Notes under the pieces: model-generated
What the model was told of the DNA's origin: nothing
Seen by the model: only the letters and a program-made list of their open reading frames with translations
Databases searched by the model: none
In this document: piece after piece, positions 1 to 8,015 of the stretch
How positions within the stretch are numbered: the stretch's first letter is position 1
Layout of the letters: the number at the start of each line of letters is the position of its first letter
Assembly (NCBI GenBank): GCA_031378715.1
Contig: JANNEN010000459.1
Location: 1-30,489 of the forward strand
Direction: 5' to 3'
From: Emticicia sp031378715
GTDB lineage: Bacteria > Bacteroidota > Bacteroidia > Cytophagales > Spirosomataceae
Length of the DNA: 30,489 nucleotides
Position numbers and translations under genes: made by a program

Positions 1-5
1 GTGTT

Positions 6-1322
6 GTGTTTTTCGGGTACTCTCTTTTCGTTTTGTTTTTGTTGAAAATTCCCCTTTTTTTTACAAATTTAAAAACCCATACAATTTTAGTTTTGGGTGT
101 GGGTGGGGTGGGGCTTGACGTTTTAAGTTTTTCCTCAGCCATGCACAGTTTTATGGCAGTTGACGAAGCAGGAAAACCCCTCACAAATCTCATCGTTTGG
201 GCAGATAACCGAGCCGTCGAAATTGCTAATGACTTGAAAACCAGCGATTTGGGTAAAGCAATTTATGCAGAAACAGGTACGCCCATTCACCCTTTTTCGT
301 TTTTGTGTAAAATACTTTGGTTCAAAACACACGAACCAGCAATCTTCGATAAAGCCCATAAATTTATCGGAATTAAGGAATATATCTGGCATAAACTTTT
401 CGGACATTACGAAATAGACCAATCGCTCGCTTCTGCAACGGGTATGATGAATATCCAAGATTTATGTTGGGATAAAAAAACCTTAGATTTAGTCGAAATT
501 GATGAGAAAAAGCTACCCAAAATCGTTCCGACGACTTTTTCAAGAACCCAACAAGAAAAAAGATATTTCATAGGAGCGGCTGACGGGCCATTGGCAAATC
601 TCGGCACGGGGGCAATGGGCAGAAACAAGTTAGCTTTCACGATGGGGACAAGCGGGGCGGTCAGAATTTGCGTTGATGAATATTACACCGACCCACAAAT
701 GCGGACGTTTAATTATTTGCTTTCCGCAAATCAGCACGTCGTTGGTGGAGCAACCAACAACGGTGCGGTAGTGATGCAATGGTTGAAAGAACAGATTCTG
801 CAAACCGATATTTCGACCGAAGAATTAATAGAAAAAGCTCAAAAAACCCCCGCAGGAGCGGAAAACCTATTGTTTTTACCCTATATTTTGGGCGAACGGG
901 CACCAGTCTGGAACGCTAATGCCAAAGGAGTTTTCTTCGGACTAAGCATCAATCACACGCAAGCCCACCTCGTGCGGGCAGTGATGGAAGGCATTGTTTT
1001 TAACCTTTTTTCGGTCGGAAAAGTATTGATGGAAAAGTTTCCCGTTGAAGAGATTTGTGCCAGTGGAGGATTTGCCAAAAGCGATTTTTGGTTGCAGCTC
1101 GTGGCTGATATTTTCCAGAAAAGAGTAGTTATTTCCGAAAACGTTGAAGGTTCGGCGTGGGGGGCAGTTTTAGTTGCGATGAATGCCATGAAGATTGAAC
1201 CCCAAATTTTAGCCCAAAAAACAGAAAAAATCTTCCTGCCAAATATAAAAAACGCTCAAATTTACGCAGATTTACACGTAAAATTTGAGCGTTTGTATGA
1301 TAAACTCAAAGATGAGTTTTAG
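6..1322 (+). CDS. gntK: FGGY-family sugar kinase, probably gluconokinase, N-terminus missing or garbled
   Basis: Cytoplasmic FGGY carbohydrate kinase, expected to phosphorylate gluconate (or a related sugar acid or pentulose) with ATP. Recognisable family sequence begins only near base 117 with the segment SFSSAMHSF, followed by IVWADNRA, GTPIHPFSFLCK, the DGPLANLGTGA loop, the C-terminal-domain ATP motif FTMGTSGAVR and ASGGFAKSDFW. The frame is 438 codons against about 490-500 usual for the family. The first 35 or so codons (GTG at base 6) do not resemble the family, and the usual N-terminal DxGTT phosphate-binding motif is absent. The first ~115 bases are unusually G/T-rich, as at a poor contig end, so this may be an assembly edge rather than a truncated gene. 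It converges with the export operon downstream. Gluconokinase is preferred over xylulokinase from the central motifs, with moderate certainty. Confidence 0.75.
   Translation: MFFGYSLFVLFLLKIPLFFTNLKTHTILVLGVGGVGLDVLSFSSAMHSFMAVDEAGKPLTNLIVWADNRAVEIANDLKTSDLGKAIYAETGTPIHPFSFLCKILWFKTHEPAIFDKAHKFIGIKEYIWHKLFGHYEIDQSLASATGMMNIQDLCWDKKTLDLVEIDEKKLPKIVPTTFSRTQQEKRYFIGAADGPLANLGTGAMGRNKLAFTMGTSGAVRICVDEYYTDPQMRTFNYLLSANQHVVGGATNNGAVVMQWLKEQILQTDISTEELIEKAQKTPAGAENLLFLPYILGERAPVWNANAKGVFFGLSINHTQAHLVRAVMEGIVFNLFSVGKVLMEKFPVEEICASGGFAKSDFWLQLVADIFQKRVVISENVEGSAWGAVLVAMNAMKIEPQILAQKTEKIFLPNIKNAQIYADLHVKFERLYDKLKDEF
1251..1293 (+). other. Inverted repeat inside the 3' end of the kinase gene
   Basis: AACGCTCAAATTTACG at 1251-1266 is complementary, apart from one extra base, to CGTAAAATTTGAGCGTT at 1277-1293, with a 10-base loop. 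It lies inside the coding region about 30 bases before the stop. It may act as an early transcript-end structure between convergent genes. No clear T-run follows, so a terminator role is unproven. Confidence 0.35.
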
Positions 1323-1375
1323 TGGTTGCCGAGGGACTTTGAAAATGTTGCATTTTAAGCAAAAGGAAACATAAT

Positions 1376-2797
1376 TTAAAACTGCACTGCCCCCGAAAAC
1401 TGTAAGTTTGCAATCGCTTTTTCGTATTTTGATTTGAGGCTTTCGAGTTTGGTTTTCATTTCTATGAGCTTGGCTTCTCTTGTATTTATTAGAAACAAAG
1501 TACTTTCGCCAAGCAAAAACTTTTGCTTTTCTACATCTAAAAGTTTTACTTGATTGGCATTGGCCACTACTTGCAGTTCAATCTGACGAGCCAAATTCAC
1601 TATTTCGTTGTAGGCACTTTCGACGATAATTTTTAATTCTCGCCCAACGATGTTTTTTTCAAAATTAGTCTGTAATTGCTTCACCCTAACCGATTGCAGC
1701 TTACCTCGCTCTTTTCGCAGAAAAATCGGCATCTCGAATGTAATTCCTATTTTGTGGTTATTTACCAGAAAAGCATTCGCAAACTCATCTTTTTGTTGGG
1801 TAAGTGGGGCGTTTAGCAAATTAAAATTAAGATTAACTTGGGGTTTGAGCATTTCGAGCCGAAACTTTTCTTCGATTCCGAGCTGTTTTTGTTTCAAAAT
1901 TATCTTGGCAATTTCGGGGTGATTTTGTTCGAGATTTTTCAGAATATCCTCCACTCGTTGACGTTCTACGACCATTGGTTTGATGTCTTGCGGAATAAAA
2001 TTAGCCGACAGTTCGAGGGGTTGCTCGGCTTTATTCCAAAGATAATTTGAGAGTGCCAACGAACCATTCTGAAACTCCAAGGCCGATTGCTCTCTAATCA
2101 CCAAGCGGTCTTGAAGCGTAATGGCGGCCTCTACGCTGTCAATGGCGGCAATTTCACCAATTTTTGCTCGTTCGCTCAAAAGTTTAAATCGGTCTTCGGC
2201 CATGGTGTAGGCCTCTCGGTTGAGTTGCAGGGTTTGGTAGCTGAGGTACCATTCCCAATAATCTTTGGCGGCCGAGAATATAAATTTATTGATAATTTTC
2301 TGCCGTTCGGCCTGGGCAATATTATTTAAAAGTTTGGCTTGGAGGAGTGTGTTTCTTCGGGCATCAATTAGTAACCCCTGCCCGAGTGGCACCATGATTC
2401 CGCTAAATAACAAACTCGGCGACTCTTCGCCCAACAGCCTCGAACCCGCATTGCGTTCATAGCCTGTTTTGAATTCGATTCCGCTATAAATCGGTACTTT
2501 CAGTACACTCTCGAAGCGGTTATAATAATCTTTCCCCTCGAATGCTTTTCTATCAAAAAGCACCGAAAGTTTCGGGTCAAATTGCCCACGGGCTTGCATC
2601 AACTCGGCATTGGCATCATCAATGTAAAGATTGGCTTGCTTGACCACGGGGTGATTTTTCAGGATAATTTCTTGAAAATCTTGAAAACTGAATACTTCGT
2701 TCTTCTGTGAAAATGACTCAAAAACCGTCAAATTCAAGACAAAACCCAGCGAGAAAACTGTTTTCAGAGAAATATATCGTTTTATTGGCTTCGACAT
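1376..2797 (-). CDS. TolC-family outer-membrane channel protein
   Basis: Outer-membrane efflux/secretion channel of the TolC type, 473 residues, a normal family length. A hydrophobic signal peptide spans about residues 12-30 (ending ...ESFSQ). The mature protein opens with FSFQDFQEIILKNHPVVKQA, the usual start of an OEP repeat, followed by helical, Gln/Glu/Ala-rich sequence with the two-fold repeat of the family (second half from about residue 285, NHPEIAKI). It is the last gene of a three-gene operon, 25 bases after the HlyD-type adaptor. It should provide the outer-membrane exit for whatever the ABC/HlyD pair exports. The substrate is unknown; no obvious cargo gene is adjacent. Confidence 0.88.
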   Translation of the reverse strand: MSKPIKRYISLKTVFSLGFVLNLTVFESFSQKNEVFSFQDFQEIILKNHPVVKQANLYIDDANAELMQARGQFDPKLSVLFDRKAFEGKDYYNRFESVLKVPIYSGIEFKTGYERNAGSRLLGEESPSLLFSGIMVPLGQGLLIDARRNTLLQAKLLNNIAQAERQKIINKFIFSAAKDYWEWYLSYQTLQLNREAYTMAEDRFKLLSERAKIGEIAAIDSVEAAITLQDRLVIREQSALEFQNGSLALSNYLWNKAEQPLELSANFIPQDIKPMVVERQRVEDILKNLEQNHPEIAKIILKQKQLGIEEKFRLEMLKPQVNLNFNLLNAPLTQQKDEFANAFLVNNHKIGITFEMPIFLRKERGKLQSVRVKQLQTNFEKNIVGRELKIIVESAYNEIVNLARQIELQVVANANQVKLLDVEKQKFLLGESTLFLINTREAKLIEMKTKLESLKSKYEKAIANLQFSGAVQF

Positions 2798-2822
2798 TTT
2801 TGGTTACAAAATTTGTTTTAAC

Positions 2823-4181
2823 TTATTTTTTCTCAGCACTTTCTTTGTCTTTTTCTCCTTCGGGTGCTTCTTTTAGGCTCGGCGGGAAGGCATTGAGTTG
2901 TCGCCAGATTTCGTACCAAACAGGCACGTCGTCGAGCATTATCCAACCAAAAACCCCCGAACCCATGCGAAGTTGCTTCGGCCAATTTTCATCGTCCGAT
3001 GTGACGAGCAAACGATATTGCCCGTTTTTGCTATCAATCATGTCAATTACTCGAACTTTTCCTGCGAAAGTTCCGACCGAAACCGACGGCCAGCCCGAAA
3101 ACTGAATCGCAGGCCAACCTTCAAATTCCAAGCGAGCCACCCGCCCTTCTTGAATCAGCGGTACGTCCATGGCATTGACGTAAAGCTCAACGGCTAAGTT
3201 AGGGTTGATGGGCTGCAAGGTGCAAATCGACTCGGTTTCTTTGAGGGTTTCGCCGATACCTGCTTTCAGGGCTTTCACTACAAAACCCTCTTGTGGAGCT
3301 CTGACGATGTACAAATTTCGGCGAATATCAACACTGGCTTGCTTATTGACGAGTTTTGAGATTTCGGATTGCCCATCGGACATTGATGCCAAGGCTGAAC
3401 TTCGGTCGGAACGGGCTTTGGCTATTTTTTCGGCATATTCGGCCGTAATTGCATTGAGTTCGATGCGACTATTAATCAATTCTTGCTTCGAAATTGCTAA
3501 TTTATTCTGCACCGAAATCAATTTATTTTGGGTTTCCTGCAATTTCAAACGCCTTGTTTCGATTTCATTCAACGACACAATACCCTGTTTTTCCTGCGTC
3601 AAACCCCTTTGAAGTCGGTCTTCGGCAATTTTTACTTGCAGCATTTCGGCCTGAATATCAGCACTATCGGCGTTTACTTTTGAGCGATTTTGCTTTACTT
3701 TATTGCGGGCTTTTTCGAGGCTCAATTCCAAGTTTCTCGTCAAGGCATCAATTTGTTTTTGCAGAGCATCGGTTTTGGCTTTGTAGCTACCCAAAGCTTC
3801 TTTTTTGGCTTGGAGTTGCTCGCCAAGTCGGGTCGGAAGTTGCGGGTCAAAATACTCATCTTTCAACTCCGAGAGTATCACAAGCGTATCGCCTTTTTTG
3901 ACGAGTTGCCCCTCAACGACGTTCCATTTTTCTATTCTACCCGCAATTACATTTTGGATATTCTGCGGACGTTCGGCAGGATTCAAGGCCGTGAGTGTGC
4001 CTTTACCGTTGATATTCTGTTGCCATGGCAAAAACAGTGTAATGATAAAAAGGAGGAAAAATCCTAAGAGCCAACGTTTCAGCACATGGGCCCCTTTGGG
4101 TGTACTTAGGAGATCTTGAAGGTAAATATTACTTGATTCTTTTATCGAGTCGGGTAATTTATTATTTGATATATTTAGCAT
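2823..4181 (-). CDS. HlyD-family periplasmic adaptor (membrane fusion protein) of a type I-like export system
   Basis: Inner-membrane-anchored adaptor, 452 residues. There is a cytosolic N-terminus of about 35 residues, one membrane helix at about 36-53 (WLLGFFLLFIITLFLPW), a lipoyl-like half at about 75-105 (IAGRIEKWNVVEGQLVKKGD), a long Lys/Glu/Gln-rich coiled-coil hairpin at about 115-290, and the returning lipoyl half YIVRAPQEGFVVKALKAGIGE near residue 300. This order is typical of HlyD/EmrA-type adaptors that bridge an ABC exporter and TolC. It sits 50 bases after the ABC gene and 25 bases before the TolC gene, all on the minus strand, so the three are very probably co-transcribed. The family fold is clear; the cargo is not. 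Confidence 0.9.
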   Translation of the reverse strand: MLNISNNKLPDSIKESSNIYLQDLLSTPKGAHVLKRWLLGFFLLFIITLFLPWQQNINGKGTLTALNPAERPQNIQNVIAGRIEKWNVVEGQLVKKGDTLVILSELKDEYFDPQLPTRLGEQLQAKKEALGSYKAKTDALQKQIDALTRNLELSLEKARNKVKQNRSKVNADSADIQAEMLQVKIAEDRLQRGLTQEKQGIVSLNEIETRRLKLQETQNKLISVQNKLAISKQELINSRIELNAITAEYAEKIAKARSDRSSALASMSDGQSEISKLVNKQASVDIRRNLYIVRAPQEGFVVKALKAGIGETLKETESICTLQPINPNLAVELYVNAMDVPLIQEGRVARLEFEGWPAIQFSGWPSVSVGTFAGKVRVIDMIDSKNGQYRLLVTSDDENWPKQLRMGSGVFGWIMLDDVPVWYEIWRQLNAFPPSLKEAPEGEKDKESAEKK

Positions 4182-4231
4182 TTTCTTTGGCTCAGTTTAA
4201 AATCATAAATTACTGATTATCAGTTGTTTAC

Positions 4232-6361
4232 TCAGTATAAATAATTCTGAAAAATTGGATTTCCTTTCAAATCGCTCAGTTTTCCTTGCTGAATAATTTG
4301 CCCTTTTTCCATTAATATCACTGTATCGCATTTTTGCATGATGCTCTCTTTTTTGGTTTCGATGATGACGGTGGTGGCGTTTTCGGGTGAAAATAAAAAG
4401 TCGGTGATGTTGTCTAATTCTTGTTTATTAAACGAATCAAAGCAATTAGAAAGTATGAGTAAGCGGGGCTGAAACAATAAGCAGCGAGCCAAGATAAGTT
4501 TGGTTTTGAAGCTATCCGAAAACTTTCGTCCGCCCGAAAGTAGTTGGGTTTGTAGGCCATCTTTCAACTTTCCGATACTCTCGGTGAGGTGCAGCTCATC
4601 AAGTATTTCTCTGATTCTTTGGTCGGTTATATCGTATCTATTGAGAGTGATGTTTTCTAAAATTGTACCATCAAAAATCGCATCAACGGTTTGGTTTTTC
4701 TTGACATACATAAAGAAATGTTCCTGCTCAATATCCCGAATCGAAATGCCATCGTAGGTGATAAGGCCTTGGTATTCGCCCAAAATTCCTGACAAAACCT
4801 TTAAGAATGTTTCCTTTCCCGAGCCATTCATGCCCGAAATAGCTATTTTCTCCGACGGCTTAATTTTCAAATCAATGTTATTCAAGACATATTCGGGGCT
4901 ATCTTCAAACTTGTACCGCAGCCCTTTTAGCTCGATGCCAATACCCTGCTTACTATTATCGAGATGCCGCAGTGAGCCTTTATGGTTTTCGAGTGGAAGG
5001 TCGGATATTTGACCTAATTTATCGACGGCCGTTAGTAAATCAAAAATTGAATCGAACGAAAGCAGGATTTTCTCGACCGAACCAACAACCAATACCACCA
5101 CGATTTCGGAAGCCACAAATTGTCCAATCGTGATTTGCAAATTCACCACCAAATACGTGCCCAATATCAGCAATCCGCCCACAACCAAAACCTTAAAGAA
5201 AACGGCATTATAGAACAATATAAGCAAATAATTAAAGTATTTTTTGCGGTATTTGAGGTAGTTTCCCGACAAATATTCCATTTTTTGGAGTGGAAAATTC
5301 CGCCCGCCTGATACCTTGAAAACCGACACCATACGAGCCATATCTTGCAGCCAGTACGCTATTTTGAACTTATATTTTGACTTTATGATGTTGGAATCAA
5401 GTAACCTTTTGCCATAAATTCGGATAATCAAAAATACGAGTAGCACCGTTAGCAAGGCAAAGCCAATGAAAAGCGGGTGATAGGCTGATAGTAGTAAAAG
5501 TCCAAAAATGATTTGGATAACGGCCGCCGTGACATCAATTAGTATCTTGGGGAGGGTTTTTTGGACGGTAATTATGTCAAAAAAACGGTTCATCAACTCG
5601 GGCGGATAGTAATTGCGAAGGGCTTCGGTTTTGATATTTGTGATGCGATAGGTGTATTCAAAAGCCGACTTCACAAAAAGCCGCTCTTGCAAATACTCCA
5701 CAATCGTGAGCTGCATGACCTGCATTACGCCCGAAATAGAGAGGGCCACAATCACCAAACCAATAAGAATATAAATCGAGCTAAAATAAACGCCTCCTTG
5801 CACAAACCCGATAATTGCCTGAATACCGAGCGGCAAAGCCAAGCTGATAGTACCGATGAGGAGAGCATAGACGTAAATTGATATAATATCTCGGCGTTCG
5901 ATGCGGAGCATATTGATAAGCCGCTTGAAAGGGGATAATTTTTCGATGCTTGCGTTGTTCTCCTCGGCAATTGCCTCAACGGGAAAGAATGTGAAGAGTT
6001 GAACTTTTTCAGCTTTTTTATCAAAACTTTCAAAGATATTCTTCACTTCTACCAAAGCATTGTCAATAACTTTATAGGCTTTTTGTACTTTGTCTTTTCT
6101 GCTCGGAACGAAGAAATAGGTATTGCCGCTATTATCAAAAAATAAAAAAGGTGTAGAAGTTTTCTGCTCAAATGCCCTAACTTGGTTGGGCGAAACTTCG
6201 TTTTCTATCAACAAAAGTCCTTTTTTTTCGATACAGCTACGTAGCTCCCCCACAAACTCCTCGGTAGTATCTAAGTTTCCTTTGATAGGATTTGAGTAGT
6301 AACCAAACTCAAAATGTGCGGCTAATTTATCTAAAATTTTCCTCAGTACTGTTTCATTCAT
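4232..6361 (-). CDS. ABC exporter-like membrane protein with a degenerate ATPase domain
   Basis: A 709-residue protein with the layout of a type I secretion ABC exporter. An N-terminal domain of about 140 residues (no evident C39 Cys-His protease residues) is followed by a six-helix membrane region (about 158-430) and a C-terminal nucleotide-binding domain from about 475. The NBD is recognisable but catalytically eroded. Walker A reads GMNGSGKE (510-517), with Glu for Ser/Thr after Lys516. The Q-loop Gln is Lys (about 555). Walker B reads LLILSN (634-639), replacing the Asp-Glu pair. The H-loop His is Lys (about 670). The signature LSGGR (608-612) is kept. The open frame and the intact operon partners argue against a decaying gene. 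It is first in the operon. ATP binding or hydrolysis is doubtful, so it may need another energy source or a partner ATPase. Confidence 0.85.
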   Translation of the reverse strand: MNETVLRKILDKLAAHFEFGYYSNPIKGNLDTTEEFVGELRSCIEKKGLLLIENEVSPNQVRAFEQKTSTPFLFFDNSGNTYFFVPSRKDKVQKAYKVIDNALVEVKNIFESFDKKAEKVQLFTFFPVEAIAEENNASIEKLSPFKRLINMLRIERRDIISIYVYALLIGTISLALPLGIQAIIGFVQGGVYFSSIYILIGLVIVALSISGVMQVMQLTIVEYLQERLFVKSAFEYTYRITNIKTEALRNYYPPELMNRFFDIITVQKTLPKILIDVTAAVIQIIFGLLLLSAYHPLFIGFALLTVLLVFLIIRIYGKRLLDSNIIKSKYKFKIAYWLQDMARMVSVFKVSGGRNFPLQKMEYLSGNYLKYRKKYFNYLLILFYNAVFFKVLVVGGLLILGTYLVVNLQITIGQFVASEIVVVLVVGSVEKILLSFDSIFDLLTAVDKLGQISDLPLENHKGSLRHLDNSKQGIGIELKGLRYKFEDSPEYVLNNIDLKIKPSEKIAISGMNGSGKETFLKVLSGILGEYQGLITYDGISIRDIEQEHFFMYVKKNQTVDAIFDGTILENITLNRYDITDQRIREILDELHLTESIGKLKDGLQTQLLSGGRKFSDSFKTKLILARCLLFQPRLLILSNCFDSFNKQELDNITDFLFSPENATTVIIETKKESIMQKCDTVILMEKGQIIQQGKLSDLKGNPIFQNYLY

Positions 6362-6510
6362 ACGGCTCAGGTTTTATGGTTTTGTGGAAAACGCTATCAA
6401 ATATCGTTAGATTTTGATGTAAATCTTGTAGTTTTGTGTTTTTCGCACAAAATTTGCCATTTTGAGCGGCTAATCCTAATTAGAATTTCATTAGAAAGGT
6501 AAACTTTCAA

Positions 6511-6545
6511 AACGCTATCAGGGTTCAAAAAGCCCTGCCAGTGTT
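6511..6545 (-). terminator. Imperfect hairpin after the S41 peptidase gene
   Basis: AACGCTATCAGGG (6511-6523) pairs imperfectly with CCCTGCCAGTGTT (6533-6545) across a 9-base loop: ten Watson-Crick pairs, one wobble and two mismatches. It lies just after the S41 stop and before the ABC operon, where a terminator is expected. A 12-base direct repeat of its left arm, AAAACGCTATCA, occurs at 6388-6399 and 6509-6520. No strong T-run follows, so this is tentative. Otherwise the 190-base gap 6362-6551 shows no clear consensus promoter. Confidence 0.4.
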
Positions 6546-6551
6546 AGTTAA

Positions 6552-7886
6552 TCACCTGTCTATCAGTGCCTTAGCGTGATTAAAGATACTGTCATCGCCT
6601 CTTAGAAAATCAGTATATGATTGTTTTATTGCGTGGTTGGGGTTTAGCCGATTAGCATCGGTGGCATTGTAGCTAATCTTTAAAAGAGGCAGATTTACCG
6701 TGAATTTTGTATTGGGCAGCACAAACGACGAAAAACCACCCGCCGAAGAGCCATCGGCCGCTCCGCCACAGGTTGTGCCGATGAGGGTGACGTTTGCTTG
6801 GTTTTTGAGGTGAGCCGCCAAATACACGGCCGTAGAGAATGTGCCTTCATTGACCAAAACAAAAACATTTCCTGTAAACTGAAAATCACTTGCAGGCTCA
6901 TAAAAACGACTAATTGCGTGGTTTTTTTTCTTGTCGCTGACAACTCGATTGCTGTTGATTTGATAACTCTGATAGGGCTTTTGTATAAGGTATTTGAGTA
7001 ATTCGTCGGCATAATCAAGCCCACCACCCGCATTGTTTCGGACATCAATGATGAGGTTTTTTGATTGTTTTTCGGCAATTTTTTGGAAAATATTCAAAAT
7101 TTCGCTCCGAAAATTACCATTTTCAAACTCATTACCGTCAAAACTTCTGATGCGGAGAACGGCGGTTTTGGTGGTGTTTTCACTCAAATAAATATTCTTA
7201 TAAAAATCAGTATTTCGTATCGGGTTTCGCTCGGCTTCCATCTCCCGTAAGTACGCAAGCGGCTGGGTTTTTACCCGCACATTTTTGGTTACACCGTTCA
7301 AATCCTTTATCGAAAAACTTAGCTCATCTTGCTCGCCAAGAAACAAATAAAGCAATCGCCTAAAATTGCGTTGGAGGTAATACAGATCTACGTCGGCATT
7401 GCGACCATCTCCGTTTTGGAAAACGTATTTTGTTAAATTTTTAAGTAACTTTGCCGTCGGAATTTCTTCAATTTCGGTGATTTCGGTGCCTTTTACGAAT
7501 AAATTACTCTCTGATAAATTTCGAGAAACATAAACTTTCTCACCAAAAATAACAATATCCATCGGCAGAAACTTCGGATTGGTATTGTTTGGGCGAATCA
7601 GACGTTCATCAACCAAAATCGAAGTATGTCCACACTGAATCGCACGGGTGAGGTTCAGATAATGCGTGAAAGTTTGTTTGACGGTCAGCGATTTTTCGAC
7701 CCGACTGAGCGAATCATAGATTTGCTGAAAACGATTTTGGGAGATGAACTTATACGGATTGGGATGAATTTCTTCGATGCGTTCTCGCAGAAAAGCTAAA
7801 TCGGCTTGAATCTCGGGAGGTGTGAAAGTTTGCCCGTAGCCTCTCGCACAAACCAAAAGAAAGCAAAGAAGGAAAGTTTTGGGCAT
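6552..7886 (-). CDS. S41-family (C-terminal processing/tricorn-like) secreted peptidase
   Basis: A 444-residue exported serine peptidase. Residues 1-19 form a signal peptide ending CARGYGQ. The helical N-terminal domain (PPEIQADLAFLRERIEEIHP) is the cap found on many Bacteroidota S41 proteins. The S41 core follows: NLIIDVRNNAGGG, then VNEGTFSTA with the probable nucleophile Ser351, then the glycine-rich GTTCGGAADGSSAGG loop. No PDZ domain is evident between cap and core, as in the tricorn-like subgroup. It probably acts on peptides in the periplasm or at the cell surface. It stands upstream of the ABC operon on the same strand but is separated by 190 bases and a hairpin, so it is probably its own transcript. 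Substrate unknown. Confidence 0.88.
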   Translation of the reverse strand: MPKTFLLCFLLVCARGYGQTFTPPEIQADLAFLRERIEEIHPNPYKFISQNRFQQIYDSLSRVEKSLTVKQTFTHYLNLTRAIQCGHTSILVDERLIRPNNTNPKFLPMDIVIFGEKVYVSRNLSESNLFVKGTEITEIEEIPTAKLLKNLTKYVFQNGDGRNADVDLYYLQRNFRRLLYLFLGEQDELSFSIKDLNGVTKNVRVKTQPLAYLREMEAERNPIRNTDFYKNIYLSENTTKTAVLRIRSFDGNEFENGNFRSEILNIFQKIAEKQSKNLIIDVRNNAGGGLDYADELLKYLIQKPYQSYQINSNRVVSDKKKNHAISRFYEPASDFQFTGNVFVLVNEGTFSTAVYLAAHLKNQANVTLIGTTCGGAADGSSAGGFSSFVLPNTKFTVNLPLLKISYNATDANRLNPNHAIKQSYTDFLRGDDSIFNHAKALIDR

Positions 7887-8015
7887 GAATCGTTGCGTTG
7901 AGTTTTATACTGAATTATTTAACGGTGAAATTAAAAAAATATTGGTTTAGGAATATCGAAATGAGCAAGTTCATTTTCAATTCCTTAATATACTTATCAA
8001 TTTAGAGATATTATT

